Positions 13,570-61,400 of a DNA stretch of 64,000 nt are shown one piece after another. The notes under the pieces are model-generated. The model saw only the letters and a list, made by a program, of their open reading frames with translations. It was not told the origin of the DNA and ran no database searches. The position numbers and the translations under genes are program-made. Within the stretch, counting starts at the first letter, position 1. Each line of letters starts with the position of its first letter. The DNA comes from Formicarius rufipectus (lineage: Eukaryota; Chordata; Aves; Passeriformes; Formicariidae), in assembly GCA_013399695.1 (NCBI GenBank), contig VXAU01000760.1, forward strand, positions 2,435,366 to 2,499,365, in the 5' to 3' direction.

Positions 13570-14519
13570 TTTATTAACAAAATATAATCCCAGTACATTT
13601 CCCCCAGGGGACAGTATTTAGTTCCAAAAGATTGTCAACCCTGTACTCTAACACACTTCAATTAGTTGTTTGTGTACACTAAATCCATTTATTTTAAATT
13701 TATTTTGTCTACATTTAGTGAAATAAAAACATCGCCCTGTACAATCCACCATCAGCAGTGAGTACAACAGCAAAAATTATTATACAGTTTATACACACTA
13801 AAATCTTGTCCTTTTTCCTATAAAGAAACCAGAACAAACCTAATCAATATAGAGTTTAATTTAGAAGAACTCAAATTACAGAAGGGAAAGCCAAAATTAT
13901 TAAGATCTTTTCTGAGCCCCCAGAAGTTCCTGATTCATGTTGTTGGAACAGTGAGTGCAGCTGGAAGAATGAAACATGCTCAAGTTGTCTCCTTGGGTCT
14001 TCAAAAAATTACCAAGTAGTTAAATTAAACATGTCTAGTTAAAGAAACATTTGAAGCAGAGCAATATAAGTGGGAATTTTGTCTTACCACTTGTGGTTTC
14101 TTTTCAATCCAACTTATACAATGCGCGAAGTGCTAAGCAACACTACAGAAACACATTTACATCAACACTGAAGATCTGGGGAAATGAAATTCCAACAATT
14201 TTATTTTTTTTAAATGAGCTGTATTTTCTAAATTTGTTTTTATTTCTCTGTTTTCATACAGTATTGAAAACAAACGCGGCACATTCACATTTTCCCGAAG
14301 AATTGTAAGGATGATCTCTACAGGGATAACGTTGAAAAGCCTGAAGCTCAATCAATTCATGTTGAAAACTCTCAAAAGGAGTAAAAGGCTTGATCTGAAT
14401 GGTCTAGAACATGTATTGTAATTTAATAGAAGAGATGGTCATCTTAATATTAATGATTTAAAAGAACTTCCCAGTTCATGCGAATAGTCCAAGAATAAAT
14501 CAAATTTTCTGAACGCATT
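13570..14519 (-). other. CUL3: CUL3 3' UTR (proximal part; end not fixed)
   Basis: This follows the CUL3 stop codon directly and is AT-rich without coding content. Minus-strand AATAAA signals (plus-strand 'tttatt') occur at 14200-14205, 13699-13704, 13688-13693 and 13570-13575, with another at 11806-11811. I mark the UTR to the fourth signal, but the true cleavage site or sites could be nearer the stop codon or several kb further left. The human CUL3 3' UTR is several kb long, as I recall. Confidence 0.5.
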
Positions 14520-50065
<35,546 letters not shown>

Positions 50066-53000
50066 TTATTGTTTAGAATAAAACAGGAATATAGATAATA
50101 AAAGGTAATTGCCACATCTTGTTGATTTCATTATCAAAGCGTTTCTCGAACTTGTATTAAAAGACAGTATTTTTAAAACTAGCACAGATTTCAAGAAATA
50201 GTTATGAAAATTATAATTTGTAAATGTCTAATGCTTTTGGCTTGCAGAGCTGCAAATCCACAGAACCCAGCTCCCAAGTCTTTGTAGGTGGAAGGGCAGG
50301 TAATCATGGATATTAGTCTCTTCCCTACTCCTCCTCCACAGTGCTAACCGAGATAGATGGTTAACTTTCATTCCATATTAACATGTGACTTCCTAAATTG
50401 TACTGCAATACCGACCTGCTTCACCAGACCCCAAATCAACCTGTACAATAAAATGTAATGTGCTTCAAAGTATGATAGAAACGTAAAGCAGTACTGAGAC
50501 TGCAAGTAAGTGTAGCAAAAAATATGAGATGTCAGTATTGCTTAAAGTTTGTGATTCAGCCAAGTTTCATCACGCAACTGAAAAAAAATCCCACTTTTGA
50601 ACTGAACCAATTTTAAACGTGCAAAATTTAAAGTTAAGTTTGGTTTACTTTATACAAAAACAGGAACCAAGTTGGTGTTTTACATCTAAAGAAAAAGGCT
50701 GAAGAGGGAAAAAAAGCTGCTATGCCCAGAATTACCGTGGAAAAAGAAAACACCCCAGACACCAATCTCCCAATACCCCAGATACCAACCTACCAATAAT
50801 GTCCAAATAGACTTGAAAATAAGAGCTAAAGCAGTAAAAGAGTAAAGAATTATGGTATGATATTACAGCGGAAAATCATGACCACTTGCAGTCTACATCT
50901 CCTTCCCCTTCCACCCAAAAAACATTATTTGAATAGAGGAAAAATATAGGAAAACTGTACTTGGCTGCATTTGTAATCAAATAATTATTAGCAGGTCTTT
51001 TTTCATTACAAGTATATTTTTACATACATTTTCAAAATACCATATTAACTTTTCTAGGCATTTTAAATAAAAATTAAAGAGAAGTCATTCCCTTCCTTGA
51101 GAGAGAATGGGTTGCTGAAAAAAATCAAAACAAGACAACACACAAGCCTCCATCCTGCTTATCTTTTGAAGCTTCAGTTAAATAAAAAGATTTTTATGAT
51201 AAAAACAATCCTTTCGCTACTTTTCCCACTCCTCTGATACCAGATTCACTAGACTACTAAACTCTGTGTACCAAAAACTTGCGATATACGGCATCATATA
51301 TTGAAATATTCTCAGCTCCTGTGTCCCAAAAGTAAAGCCTCAAAATAACAGAGGAATGGCAGATGGAATGTCATGTGTCCCTCCACACTTTTTGCTTATT
51401 CTGCTATGTATAATATTGAAAGGTCAGTAATTTTGTTTTTAATTTGCATTTTCTACATTGGTGCCTCTTCAGGGAAATTATTTTCTAAAGCCTTCCTGAG
51501 CCAGCAATTTTACATGTACTGATAATGAAGGCAACTATTTAGATTTGCAGACAGCAATCCAAGTAAAAGCTTTTGAGTTTTCCTTTCAAAAAAATGAGGT
51601 TTTGTTTTCAAACAAAGCACAAACTCAAACCAACACTTCCCAATGCCCTTTTCTCCCCTTGCTAATCAAAAATCTCCAAGTCAACATGACCTTTTTATCT
51701 CAACTGCAATTTAATTGCACACAGTGTTTTAAAAAAGGTGTTATCTGTATAAACCTGGCACATCACAGGGCGTTCGTTTGCAGAGGTATTACAGCACTGC
51801 TGCTTCCGGCCTCGGCACAGTGAACAGTTCCTAATGGGTAAAGCAGCACATCTGATGACTCGGATCCCTCTAGGAAAAAGCTAAACATGAACTGTTCAAT
51901 TCTTCTACTTTTAACACAAATGCTATAAAAATGAAGGGATGACTAATGTTATTTGCTCCAAACTCACTAATACAAATGAACAAAGAGCTTTCTGCCACTT
52001 AACAATTGACACACCACAAGCTGCTCTGGAAGCCCAATAAAGGTCCAAAGAAGGTAATTCCAACGAGTACACACCTCCATGGGATAAATAGACAGAAATA
52101 TTTGAAAAAGTATTATAAACTTATTACCTTTTAGGAATAAGCATGAAAGACTCTACTTTTCAATGTAGCTTCCTATTCTGCTAATGGCTTAGATTAACAT
52201 CTGTGAGGTTTTATGGAAACTGGTTTGCTCAAGTTCTAGGATATCAACTTAGAAGAGCACTGTCTTCCAAAAAAGCTCTGGCACAGCTGGCTTGTTTGCA
52301 GTGGTGTTTTCTAACAAAGCAGACTCCTAATACTTTAAATAATTCCATTCTATTTGGCAGTAAGTCACTGCAGTAAAGTTTGAGCAAAAATGTATTATTT
52401 CCTCTCCACTGCTGAAAAGTTTCGTAGCATTTGAAAAGAAGAGCTCTTCCTGTATTTTCAAAGGTGTGGAAGAATTGCAATGACTAAATCTACCCTTGGA
52501 TTATTTAACTCATGGGTTCATCTCTTTTCACCCCCCTTCCTTAGGTCAGGCCTTTATGAAGATTTAAAACCCCAACAACTAACAAATAAGTAAAGTTTTT
52601 GATGCTACTAGAACATTCTGGCATTTTTCAAAATTCTGTACAAAAGCATCTCTGAAAACACTACTAGAGAACCGTGATTCTAATCCCCTGGTCTGACTCA
52701 ACAGTGAAGATTTATGCAACTCAAGATCCCTCCCCAAGTCTGTGAGTGATAGACTTCCACAAATACGAATACAACATCAGAGCCCAGATGTTCTTCCATG
52801 TTCATTCCCAGATTTCTTTTAATGGTGATATTTTTAAAATTAACTCCACAGTTTTAATACAGCTACCTTGCTTGTGTCTTGTATGCTTGCAGATTTAAGC
52901 AGAACCCAGACTGCTGCTTCTGCTGGTGCTTTGAAAAAACACAAACACACAGGTTTGGAAAGGCTTTTAGAAGCAAAATCCCAGTAATTTCAGTAGTGTC

Positions 53001-53705
53001 TACACCCAGATTCACCAAGATAGTAAGAAGCCAGTGTCCAAATAGAGGAAATGTGTTAACGCATTCCCGCTTATCTGAACATTACCTTTCTTGGGGAATG
53101 GGAGAGAGACCAAGTCTGTTATTGGCAGCAGACAGAGCTGTTTATAAGAAGCCGCTAGTTGGAAAACTTCCACAAACTGCTGCCCAAATGCTAATGATTC
53201 AAAGATGCAACTTGAGCACAAACATCTGAACTCAGAGTGGAGCACTAGTACATCTTGAAGAAATTAGACTAAAATGTCAGTGTACATGAAAGTGCAATCA
53301 TTTCACAAAAAAGTCTGCAAAGGACTCAAAAGATCCTTTATTCAACAGTACTGCAGCCACAGTGCAGTACACTCAAGCCCCTTCCTTTATCCTATTAAAC
53401 ATCACCAAGACCAAATAAACAATCACCCTCGGCAATCTATTGCCATTATCACCCAAAAAGTAGGTAAAGCTGGAAAAAGTCCTGAACAGAGTTCTCAGTG
53501 TCTCCCTCCCAGAAGTTGACACTACAGGCATCTCTTCCCAGTAACCTTCCGGTATTCAACCACAACTGTTGAACAGCTCAATTCTAGTTGTTTTCTGATT
53601 AACATTAACCTCACACAAAATATGATCACACTCCTTCTAGTCACATAGTTCAAAGGGAAGTGTAATATCCTGTCCCTAAGAAGGAAGAACAAACTCATGT
53701 GTTAA

Positions 53706-54392
53706 TACCTGCTGGGGCCAACTGGCTGGAAAGCAGATTTGGCAGAAAAGAACAAGGAGCTCTTGACAGACATCAAAATAAAGATGAACCAATGGGCCCC
53801 TGAGACAAAGATGATTTATGGTGTCATAGGCTGCATTTGGAGGAGTGCTGGCATCAGGTCAAGGGTTCTATGCAGCACTGGAGAGACATGTGGAGTACTG
53901 TGCCCAGTTCTGGGATCCCCAGTACAAGAGAGATATTAACATACTGGAGAGAGTCCAGTGAAGAGTCACTAACAACCCCCTGAAGCACTTCTTATATGAG
54001 GAAAAGCTGAGAATCAGCCTAGAGAAACACTGCAGGAGTTAAATCAGTGCATACAAAACCCAAAAGGAGGGTGTACTAAAGAAGGAACCAGACTCTTTGC
54101 AGTGGTGCCCTGTACCAGATACCATGTACCAGTGGTACCTGGACCAGATACAACAGGTACAAACTGAAATACAGGAGATTCCCTCTGAACATGAGTCAAA
54201 AAACTTTCTTATTGTGAGGGTGACCAAGCACTGGCACAATGACACTGGGTAGTCTCCATCCCTGGAGATATTAAAAAGCCATTTGGATACACACCTGAGC
54301 AATACTCCTTACACTCTAAGTGACCCTGCTTGAGAAGTGGGGCTGGACAAGACTACGTCCTGAAGTGCCTTCCAGCCTCAGTGACCATGGGA
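53706..54392 (+). mobile_element. CR1 LINE, 5'-truncated, about 690 bp
   Basis: The plus strand follows the CR1 ORF2 end and 3' UTR. It runs from 'acctgctggggccaactggc' through 'tgtggagtactgtgcccagt', 'actggagagagtccagtgaa', 'ggagattccctctgaacatg' and 'gtctccatccctggagatat' to 'gaagtgccttccagcctcag'. The reading frame is broken by many changes, so it is a dead copy. It lies antisense to CUL3. Confidence 0.92.
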
Positions 54393-57300
54393 TGTGGTGA
54401 TACACATCACAGCTGTACACTGAGGCACTCGGAAAACCAGGGCTCCCTGAGTAAATGTGACCTTCTAAAACTGCCAGTACCAGTCTTCCAAAGGAAATGT
54501 ACTGTGGGATAACAAAGGTGAGCAACAAAATATTTGTGGTCCCCAGTGGAACCAGGTATTTATTCCCTAACTTATACCAAATACAGTCAAAGAACAACAG
54601 CAAAACTCCCACATTCACAAACATCCAACAGATGTACTGCTGGAAATTCATATCACTTTGCATAGAAATAAATGCTTTGGGATGTAATTTCCATTTGATA
54701 CCCTTTAACTTTTACAACAGTTCCCTTTGGACAAAACTTGATTTCATATTCTTGTCAGTTGATCATTTTGCACTTAACACTACAGAGCTTGCTCCTCTTA
54801 CTATTATTATAACCATGCTTGAAGTGCCGTGAACTGCAAGAAATCAGACGAGCAAACTAACAGCCTGCAGTATTCTAGAACTTACTTTTACTGGAAGCCA
54901 CTATTTAATCCTCTTAACAAGACATAAGAATGAAGTAACTAAATGTCTGACAGAAGCTCAATAGGAGTACCCACAAAGCAAGAACAGGAGACACGAGAAT
55001 GAGTACTCTCTAGTGACCACACACAGCCTATCGTTCTTCTTGCAGAAGAAATTTCCAGCCAAGTTCTATAAAGTTCTCACACAGGTATCAGGCCAGACAG
55101 GCCACTGTTAATTCTCAGAAGCTTTGGACTGTCAACACACTTGAAGAATATTTTTACTTTCAAAAGAGTCACAAACACTACTACTCAATGTTTCTACAGA
55201 GCAGCTGCAGAGTGTTTGTCACAATTCTACATACTACCAGGTGAAACATGTTGATCTGAAAGTGATTACTTTTACACAACAGTGTTTCTCAAAGTTGTCA
55301 ACAAATGCAGCCACCTGTCTCATTCCTTTTCATGACATCATTTACAGGTCTAATACCACAGAACCCTGGAACAAGAACCAACAGAAACTACAGAATGCAG
55401 GTGTTTACCTCTCTGCCTTGAAGGAAGTGAGTAGATAACAACAATTAGAGTTAGTGAGCAGTGCTGGGAGTAAACATTTGTACCTAATAATTGCAGCCTA
55501 TTCTCACTCCCCCATTTCCTATCCCTCAGCAGACAAAATGAGCAACGTCTGACTGTTGTCATCTAAAGCTGCCACCACAATGGTCCTGACCCACAGTCCA
55601 AGAGGCAAAGGAGACTGTCACCAATGTCTTCAATTCCATTGCAAGATAGGACATTCATCAAGACGGTATTAAACAGTCTGTTACACAGTAACTCAGCATC
55701 CTTAGCCTGTATCCTTCATTCTAGATGAAATTGGGCTGAGGTTACCCAGAAAAGGGCAAGAACAGCCCATTTCCTGCCTCAGAATCTAATCACTACTCCA
55801 ATTTTTATAAACCCTTTGAATATAGTTCATTTAAAAGACAAGAATTTAGAGTGACAGAGATAGACTGCCTAGCACTTGCTCCAAGAATATATCTGAAAAA
55901 TGGCATATTAAGATATGGAACTACATATTCTTCAACCACAGCACAATGTACTCCTATTAATGACAAATGAAGAGCTCAATACACATACTTGTCTGAGCTC
56001 TGAAGTTTTCATCACGTGTAACAATGAGTATATCTGGAAGATGTTGGCTCAATCTCTCACTCTCACATTGTCCACATATACTCTCACAAATAAAAAACCT
56101 CATCTCTGAACAACTCAAAGCACCATCCAAAAAGTTCCTCAATAATGCTGTCTGAACAGGTTGGCTTCTACACAGCAAAACATGACTAGAAGAGCAGAGA
56201 AGGAGCATGAAGAAAGTAAAGGGCACACTGTCTCCCTGCTGTTTGCCTGAATCAGGCCTATTACTTCACTTTGGACATCTGTCAAAAGAGTCCCAGGGAA
56301 GTGAGAGAAATGGGGTACCAAGACTGGTCCTGCTAAGCAGACTGCAGCTCCTGGGCGACCTTCTGCAACAATCGAAGATGACAATACAGCATTATCTACA
56401 TCTCCTAAGGAGTGTCAGGAAATGCCTATTACACTGCTATACTCCCTCAGAGGGTGTGTGTGGTAGGGGGAATCTGTGCCTATAGCTTGTTTATGACACC
56501 TGTCAGTTATCATTCACAAGATTAAATATTGACACCATATTTAAGATCTGTTTTCTTCTTCACTCAGGCTTTGATATTCAAAGCCTTACCCTTGTTTGAG
56601 TAGGCAAACCCGACACTAAACTTCTCCAGACTCCTCCTGCAAGGAATACACATGGCACCGTCTTCCCTTCCAGGCTCAGAAGATGAGCTGAGTAACCAGT
56701 GCTGGGAGTAATCCCATAAAGGGCAAGGGAAGAATTAAGTCTAGTCTCAGAACCAAAAAGCTTCACGCCTCTGCAGGGAAGGGCTCCGTGACAATACCAG
56801 TAATAACCACGCAGGAATTGTAATATCCACCTCTCCTCCCAGGCTTTACTCAGCAGAAGCAAGCAGAACACACTATTTAATCAATAAGGAATCTTCTTTG
56901 TCAAATGAAACATCCAAGAGCTGCAGGATTCTAGGCAAAAGATTTTCCTTCTTCACTTTGCTTGCATGGGTTCTGCAGCACTGAAAAGTTACTGGGCCAT
57001 CACAGGGCAGATGGGTTAAATAGACTAAAAAGTGATTGTTCCTTAAAAGGAGGAGTTGTACCTCCTGCACAGGGATTGACAGACTTGGTTTACCTCCAAG
57101 GCACTGTCTCAGAGCATGCTGGTCTCATCACAAAACAAGTGCTGCCTAGGGCGGGAGCTTCGAGAGGAATGCGATTGGCAGGTTGGTTTTAAGCTTGATA
57201 GCAAACTGTAAAATGCTCCAAGAACTTCCTTTTCAAGCAAACCTTAATCCCAGGAAAAAAAAATTTGTTCCTCCTCTCAAAAGGTAACATTTGCCTGCAT

Positions 57301-58125
57301 TATAGGTAGGCCTGACAGGAGTTTCACTACACAACAGCAATTTAACAGTCTACACAAAAAGTTTAAAACAAGTCTTGAATAGAAAATGTCATACTGCAAT
57401 AACAGTTTTGACATGTTTAGGCAACTGAACAAATTTAAGGATCACTTTTATCTTCCCTATTTTAGGAATCAATTCAGAAGAATGATCCTGAACTAATCAA
57501 TTGAGCTGCCAACATACCTCTTACTCTAGATTTCAACTGCTATTTAATACAGTTCTTTTGCTTTTCCCAAGTGTCCTTCCTCAACTTCAGTCTTGCAAAT
57601 AAGTGGAACGTAATATCCTAAAGGGGAAAAAAATGAGAAAAACAACTGCTCTCAAATACCTGTTTCATCTGAACTACAGCTATGAACTATGTACACAGCC
57701 ATCATTTACATATAAACACAAGGCAAAAGATAATGTAAAAGTTTTTGTATCATTTATTTAAAAACCATAAAAACAGACACTCAGAAGAGGCAAACGAATA
57801 TAAATTGAAACACAAAGTTACACAGTGGTGATTCTATGAACATAAACAACTTTCCTTTTATAGACCTTCTCATACTTCCCAACACTAACTCAAATTAAGT
57901 GTTTCTGACTACTAATGAGCAACTACAAACTAAGTCACACTCCCAAAAAACAACATACAGGTTAAATTTGCAATTTACGATGCTCAACTCCGAAAATGCA
58001 CCTTTAGTCACTCCCACTGACACAGACAAAAAGAACTCTCATTAATACAGACAAAAGCAGACTATTACTCATCTGAGTGGGCCAATGAAAAATGAGTACT
58101 AGCTCATCAGTCTAATTTTTCATAT

Positions 58126-58487
58126 GTTTATTCATATCATCATCATCATGGCTAGACTTCGTGAATGAAGATTTGGGAGGGTTTTTACCCACGCAAAGTG
58201 GGTGAATCCCTCAAGCCTGCGCAGTGGATTTTTTAGGTGAGGTGCAGCGTGTGCAGAACTGGCCCCACCCTTTACTCCTGAGGTTCATCTGCCAGGGCCT
58301 GGCGAGCTTGCATGGTGACAACGAGGTTCTCAGGATGTAGGTTTGGTTAGAGTATGCTTCTCTTAGATGGATGCCCTGACAGGGCTAAGCGAGCTCCATC
58401 TGCCCGGGTTTGGAGTTAGAGTTGTCCTTCTCCTAGGATGGCTGCCGGGCGGCTGACGAGCCTATCCTGCCTGAGGTTTATTCATAT
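58126..58487 (-). mobile_element. RTE-like non-LTR retroposon or SINE with 12-bp target-site duplications
   Basis: An insert at 58138-58475 is bounded by two identical copies of GTTTATTCATAT (58126-58137 and 58476-58487). On the minus strand it runs from CTCAGGCAGGATAGG to a 3' tail of four ATG units (58149-58138). It has no long ORF and no resemblance to CR1. About eleven CpG survive in 338 bp, against a CpG-poor background, which argues for a young copy. The perfect duplication and short trinucleotide tail indicate target-primed reverse transcription. RTE-clade LINEs, including the avian AviRTE family known from some bird lineages, are the best guess for the source; I cannot confirm the family. 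Confidence 0.8.
58340..58473. repeat. two adjacent 67-bp degenerate direct repeats inside the retroposon
   Basis: 58340-58406 and 58407-58473 both begin GGTTTGG, share TTAGAGT, CTTCTC, a CGAGC block and a CTGCC(C/T)G end, and are exactly 67 bp each. They differ at many sites but keep equivalent base-paired stems. Confidence 0.75.
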
Positions 58488-61400
58488 ATACGCATTCACA
58501 CAGACAGTCTTTAAGGGTCTGTATAAAAACTGTATCAAGTAAATCATGGAATTTTCAGCCAGTAAATACTACATCTGCCGTCACTTATACAAAGCTTAAC
58601 TGTCTCTTATACACCCATCTGTCTTCCTACTTATTTTTCACAAGACCCAAATCCCTTGAAATACACGTATGCTTTAGACAGCAAGGACTGGCACATGTTG
58701 CCCTTGAACAGGGCTGGATATTGAGAAAAAGCAAAGAAAACACACCAAAATTAACTTATTTTCAACAGTCTTTCTATGTTGCTACTAATTAGACTAGAGA
58801 CTTTATACTAGTTGCATGCTTTATCCAAAGAGGACAGTAATGTTTAATTAGAACACAGAAATCCAAATTTTTAAATTACCTCATTACCACAGCATCTGCA
58901 GACAAATCTGAATGCCTTTCCAAATATCAAGAGACATCAGGTGTGAATAAGCAAACCTCCCCCTGCCACAATGCAAGCTTCTGCCCACCTGACATTACAA
59001 TATGAAACTTGCTTTTAAAAAGTTGTATTTAAAAGACAACAATTAACTGGTTTTATTGAAGCTTCTAGAAGAACTGAACTGGTAAGAGGCTAAATATGGG
59101 AAGTTCTAGGTCAAAAGACAGTTGTCAGTGCCACAGAATGGAAGTGCTTATGCAGCCAAAATAGCAACATTGCCTGTATTATTAAGCAAGGTTCTTTTAA
59201 AAGCATTCAATGACATTTCTACAGTGTTCATTACTACAGCACCAGAAAATGGAGGAGGATTATAAAACAACTCCAATGAAACTACTTACTTGCTGAGAAC
59301 ACTTCAAACTAACTAGTAGAGAAGAACCGCCTATACTGCTGAAACTTCCCTTACTTATTTGGAAACTGCTAGAGTAGAAGTCTAGGTCTGAGTTTACAGT
59401 CCAAAGTCTGACCTTTCAAGTTTAGCTTTGCTAATTAACAGAGGCATTTTCAGGCATGAAGTAAAGTTTTGGTTTATTTCAGTAGATGTATCGACCACTT
59501 ATGGTACAAGTAACATGTGGGGAAAAAAAGAGTATATCATCTCAGGATTGTGTAACTCAAGAAAAATCCATTCTGAATCAGAGGAATATAATGAATTTTA
59601 CACCAAAAATCTACTAATTCCCTCTCTCCTGCTCAAAACAATAAAAACTAATATCAGTATTTTGAAGACTAACAAGAAGTTCAGAGTCCTCTTGATTCAC
59701 TTTAGATGTAGTAAGCCTGAAATAACTTTCCTCAAATTAAAGCAATGGAGAGAAGGGAAAAAAAAAAACCCAAACCTAGTGTAACAGCAGGAAATATGTT
59801 CCTGAAAGTAATACAACAGCTTTGTTTCTATCCTAAACAAAGTTGGTATTAAAAGAAAATATTTGAACCTAATTAGAAAAGCAGAATATGGAACAATGAA
59901 AAGATGAATTTCTGGGAGTGAATCATCCCTCTCATATGTCAGTAGGATCCTGGAGGTCTAGAAGGCCTGGGGAGGGACAGGTAGTTGTGCATGTCAAGGG
60001 CTCAGCAGTTTGTCGGTGGCTGTCAAACAGGTTCTTATCAAAGGCAAAATGACAGACAGTGGAAACAGTGACATAAAATTTTATAAATTACTGGGCAAAC
60101 ATTTCCCCTTTTACAAAAGGGGCCAAATCCTAAAAAAGTCATTCAAGTAAATTAGTATTACAATGCAATAAAGGTTTATAACAGCCAAGGACATGCTTTT
60201 CAAAATCTGAGCACTACGTGACTATAAGCAAACTACCACAAAGTATGTTCAACTCCGAATTTCCTCAAAGTAGCTTACTCAGGATAAGAGGGCATGTGCC
60301 AGCTCTTAAGCTGCAGGAGGAAAGGGGCTCAGGCCCCTTCCACTGGAGCTACTTACAATTTACTAAAGGCTGAAAGCAGAAAGGGAAACTGGTTACCCAT
60401 AACCTTACAAGATTTACTAAAGATTGATGATGCCTGGAGAGCTCAAATTTCAATGGGATTTAGGTTCCTTTTACAGCAGTGTGGGATTCAGCATTCCAGG
60501 TAATGTGTAGCAGGTTGTCTCGGAAGTGCTGTAACTGACAACGAGTCACTGTCAGCAGAATCAGCATCATTACACCCCAGACTGCTACCAGTATCACAGC
60601 TAGCTCTAAACTCATAGAAGTATTTCTTTTTTTATTGTTCAGTTTTTTGGTTGTGAGGTTTGGGGGATTTTTGTTTCATTTGTGGGGAGGGGGGACATTT
60701 GGATTTTTTTAGCCAAGTCAAAATAGATTATAATTTTGATTCAGTACATCATCATATGTCTATTAGTTTTAAGATCATCACTCAATAAGCACTAAAAAGG
60801 AAAATTAAATGGCCTTAATTTAATAAAGGAAAAACTCATGAGGGTTTTTTGGCAAATCTTTTGTATTGATGACTAGGACAATATTAACATTATAAGAACC
60901 TTAAAGAATAACAGAGATGTTGCATGTCTTAATCCCATTTAAGAACTGTCAGAGGAAAGGGCAATGCTACTCTGCACATCCATACCATCTTCTGTGGAAG
61001 GCACTGATTCTCCTCAGGGGTATCATCTCTCCAAGTGAAAAAATCCATTAGTTCATTAACTTTCCAGCTTTGATGACCTGAATTCAGAAAGCTTCCCTGA
61101 GCCACAAATGGCCCACTCCTTGCTTACCCAACACTCAATGCAAATCCCACAAGAATTATTTCTGAGTTTTTTCAATTAACCTAAAAGTAGCTCAGTATTT
61201 TACAATTGTTAAAAAATCAACACTATTTAAAGAGGAAATCACTAAAATACACACTAACTTATACAGATTGTAACCACATTTCCTGTAGTCATTTCAAAAC
61301 AAGAAACACAATGAAAGACTTGGGGGAGATGAAGGAAGAAAGGGGGATGGTGGGGCTGAAGGGCCTTCAGAGGCTTTGCGGGGGGGTCATGACAACTTCA

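Noticed and set aside
54039..54663. Minus-strand open frames of 87 and 115 codons
   Set aside because: The 87-codon frame is antisense to the CR1 copy; the 115-codon frame only partly overlaps the CR1 end, the rest being unique intron sequence. Neither shows gene features.
58435..58475. Possible hammerhead ribozyme (CTGACGAG resembles the CUGANGA core)
   Set aside because: No GAAA box follows a stem II at the required place and the flanking helices do not fit. The CGAGC is better explained as part of the repeated stem-loop module.
59428..59784. 118-codon plus-strand open frame in intron 1
   Set aside because: Lys/Ile/Asn-rich translation ending in a poly-A run, as expected from AT-rich intronic sequence.
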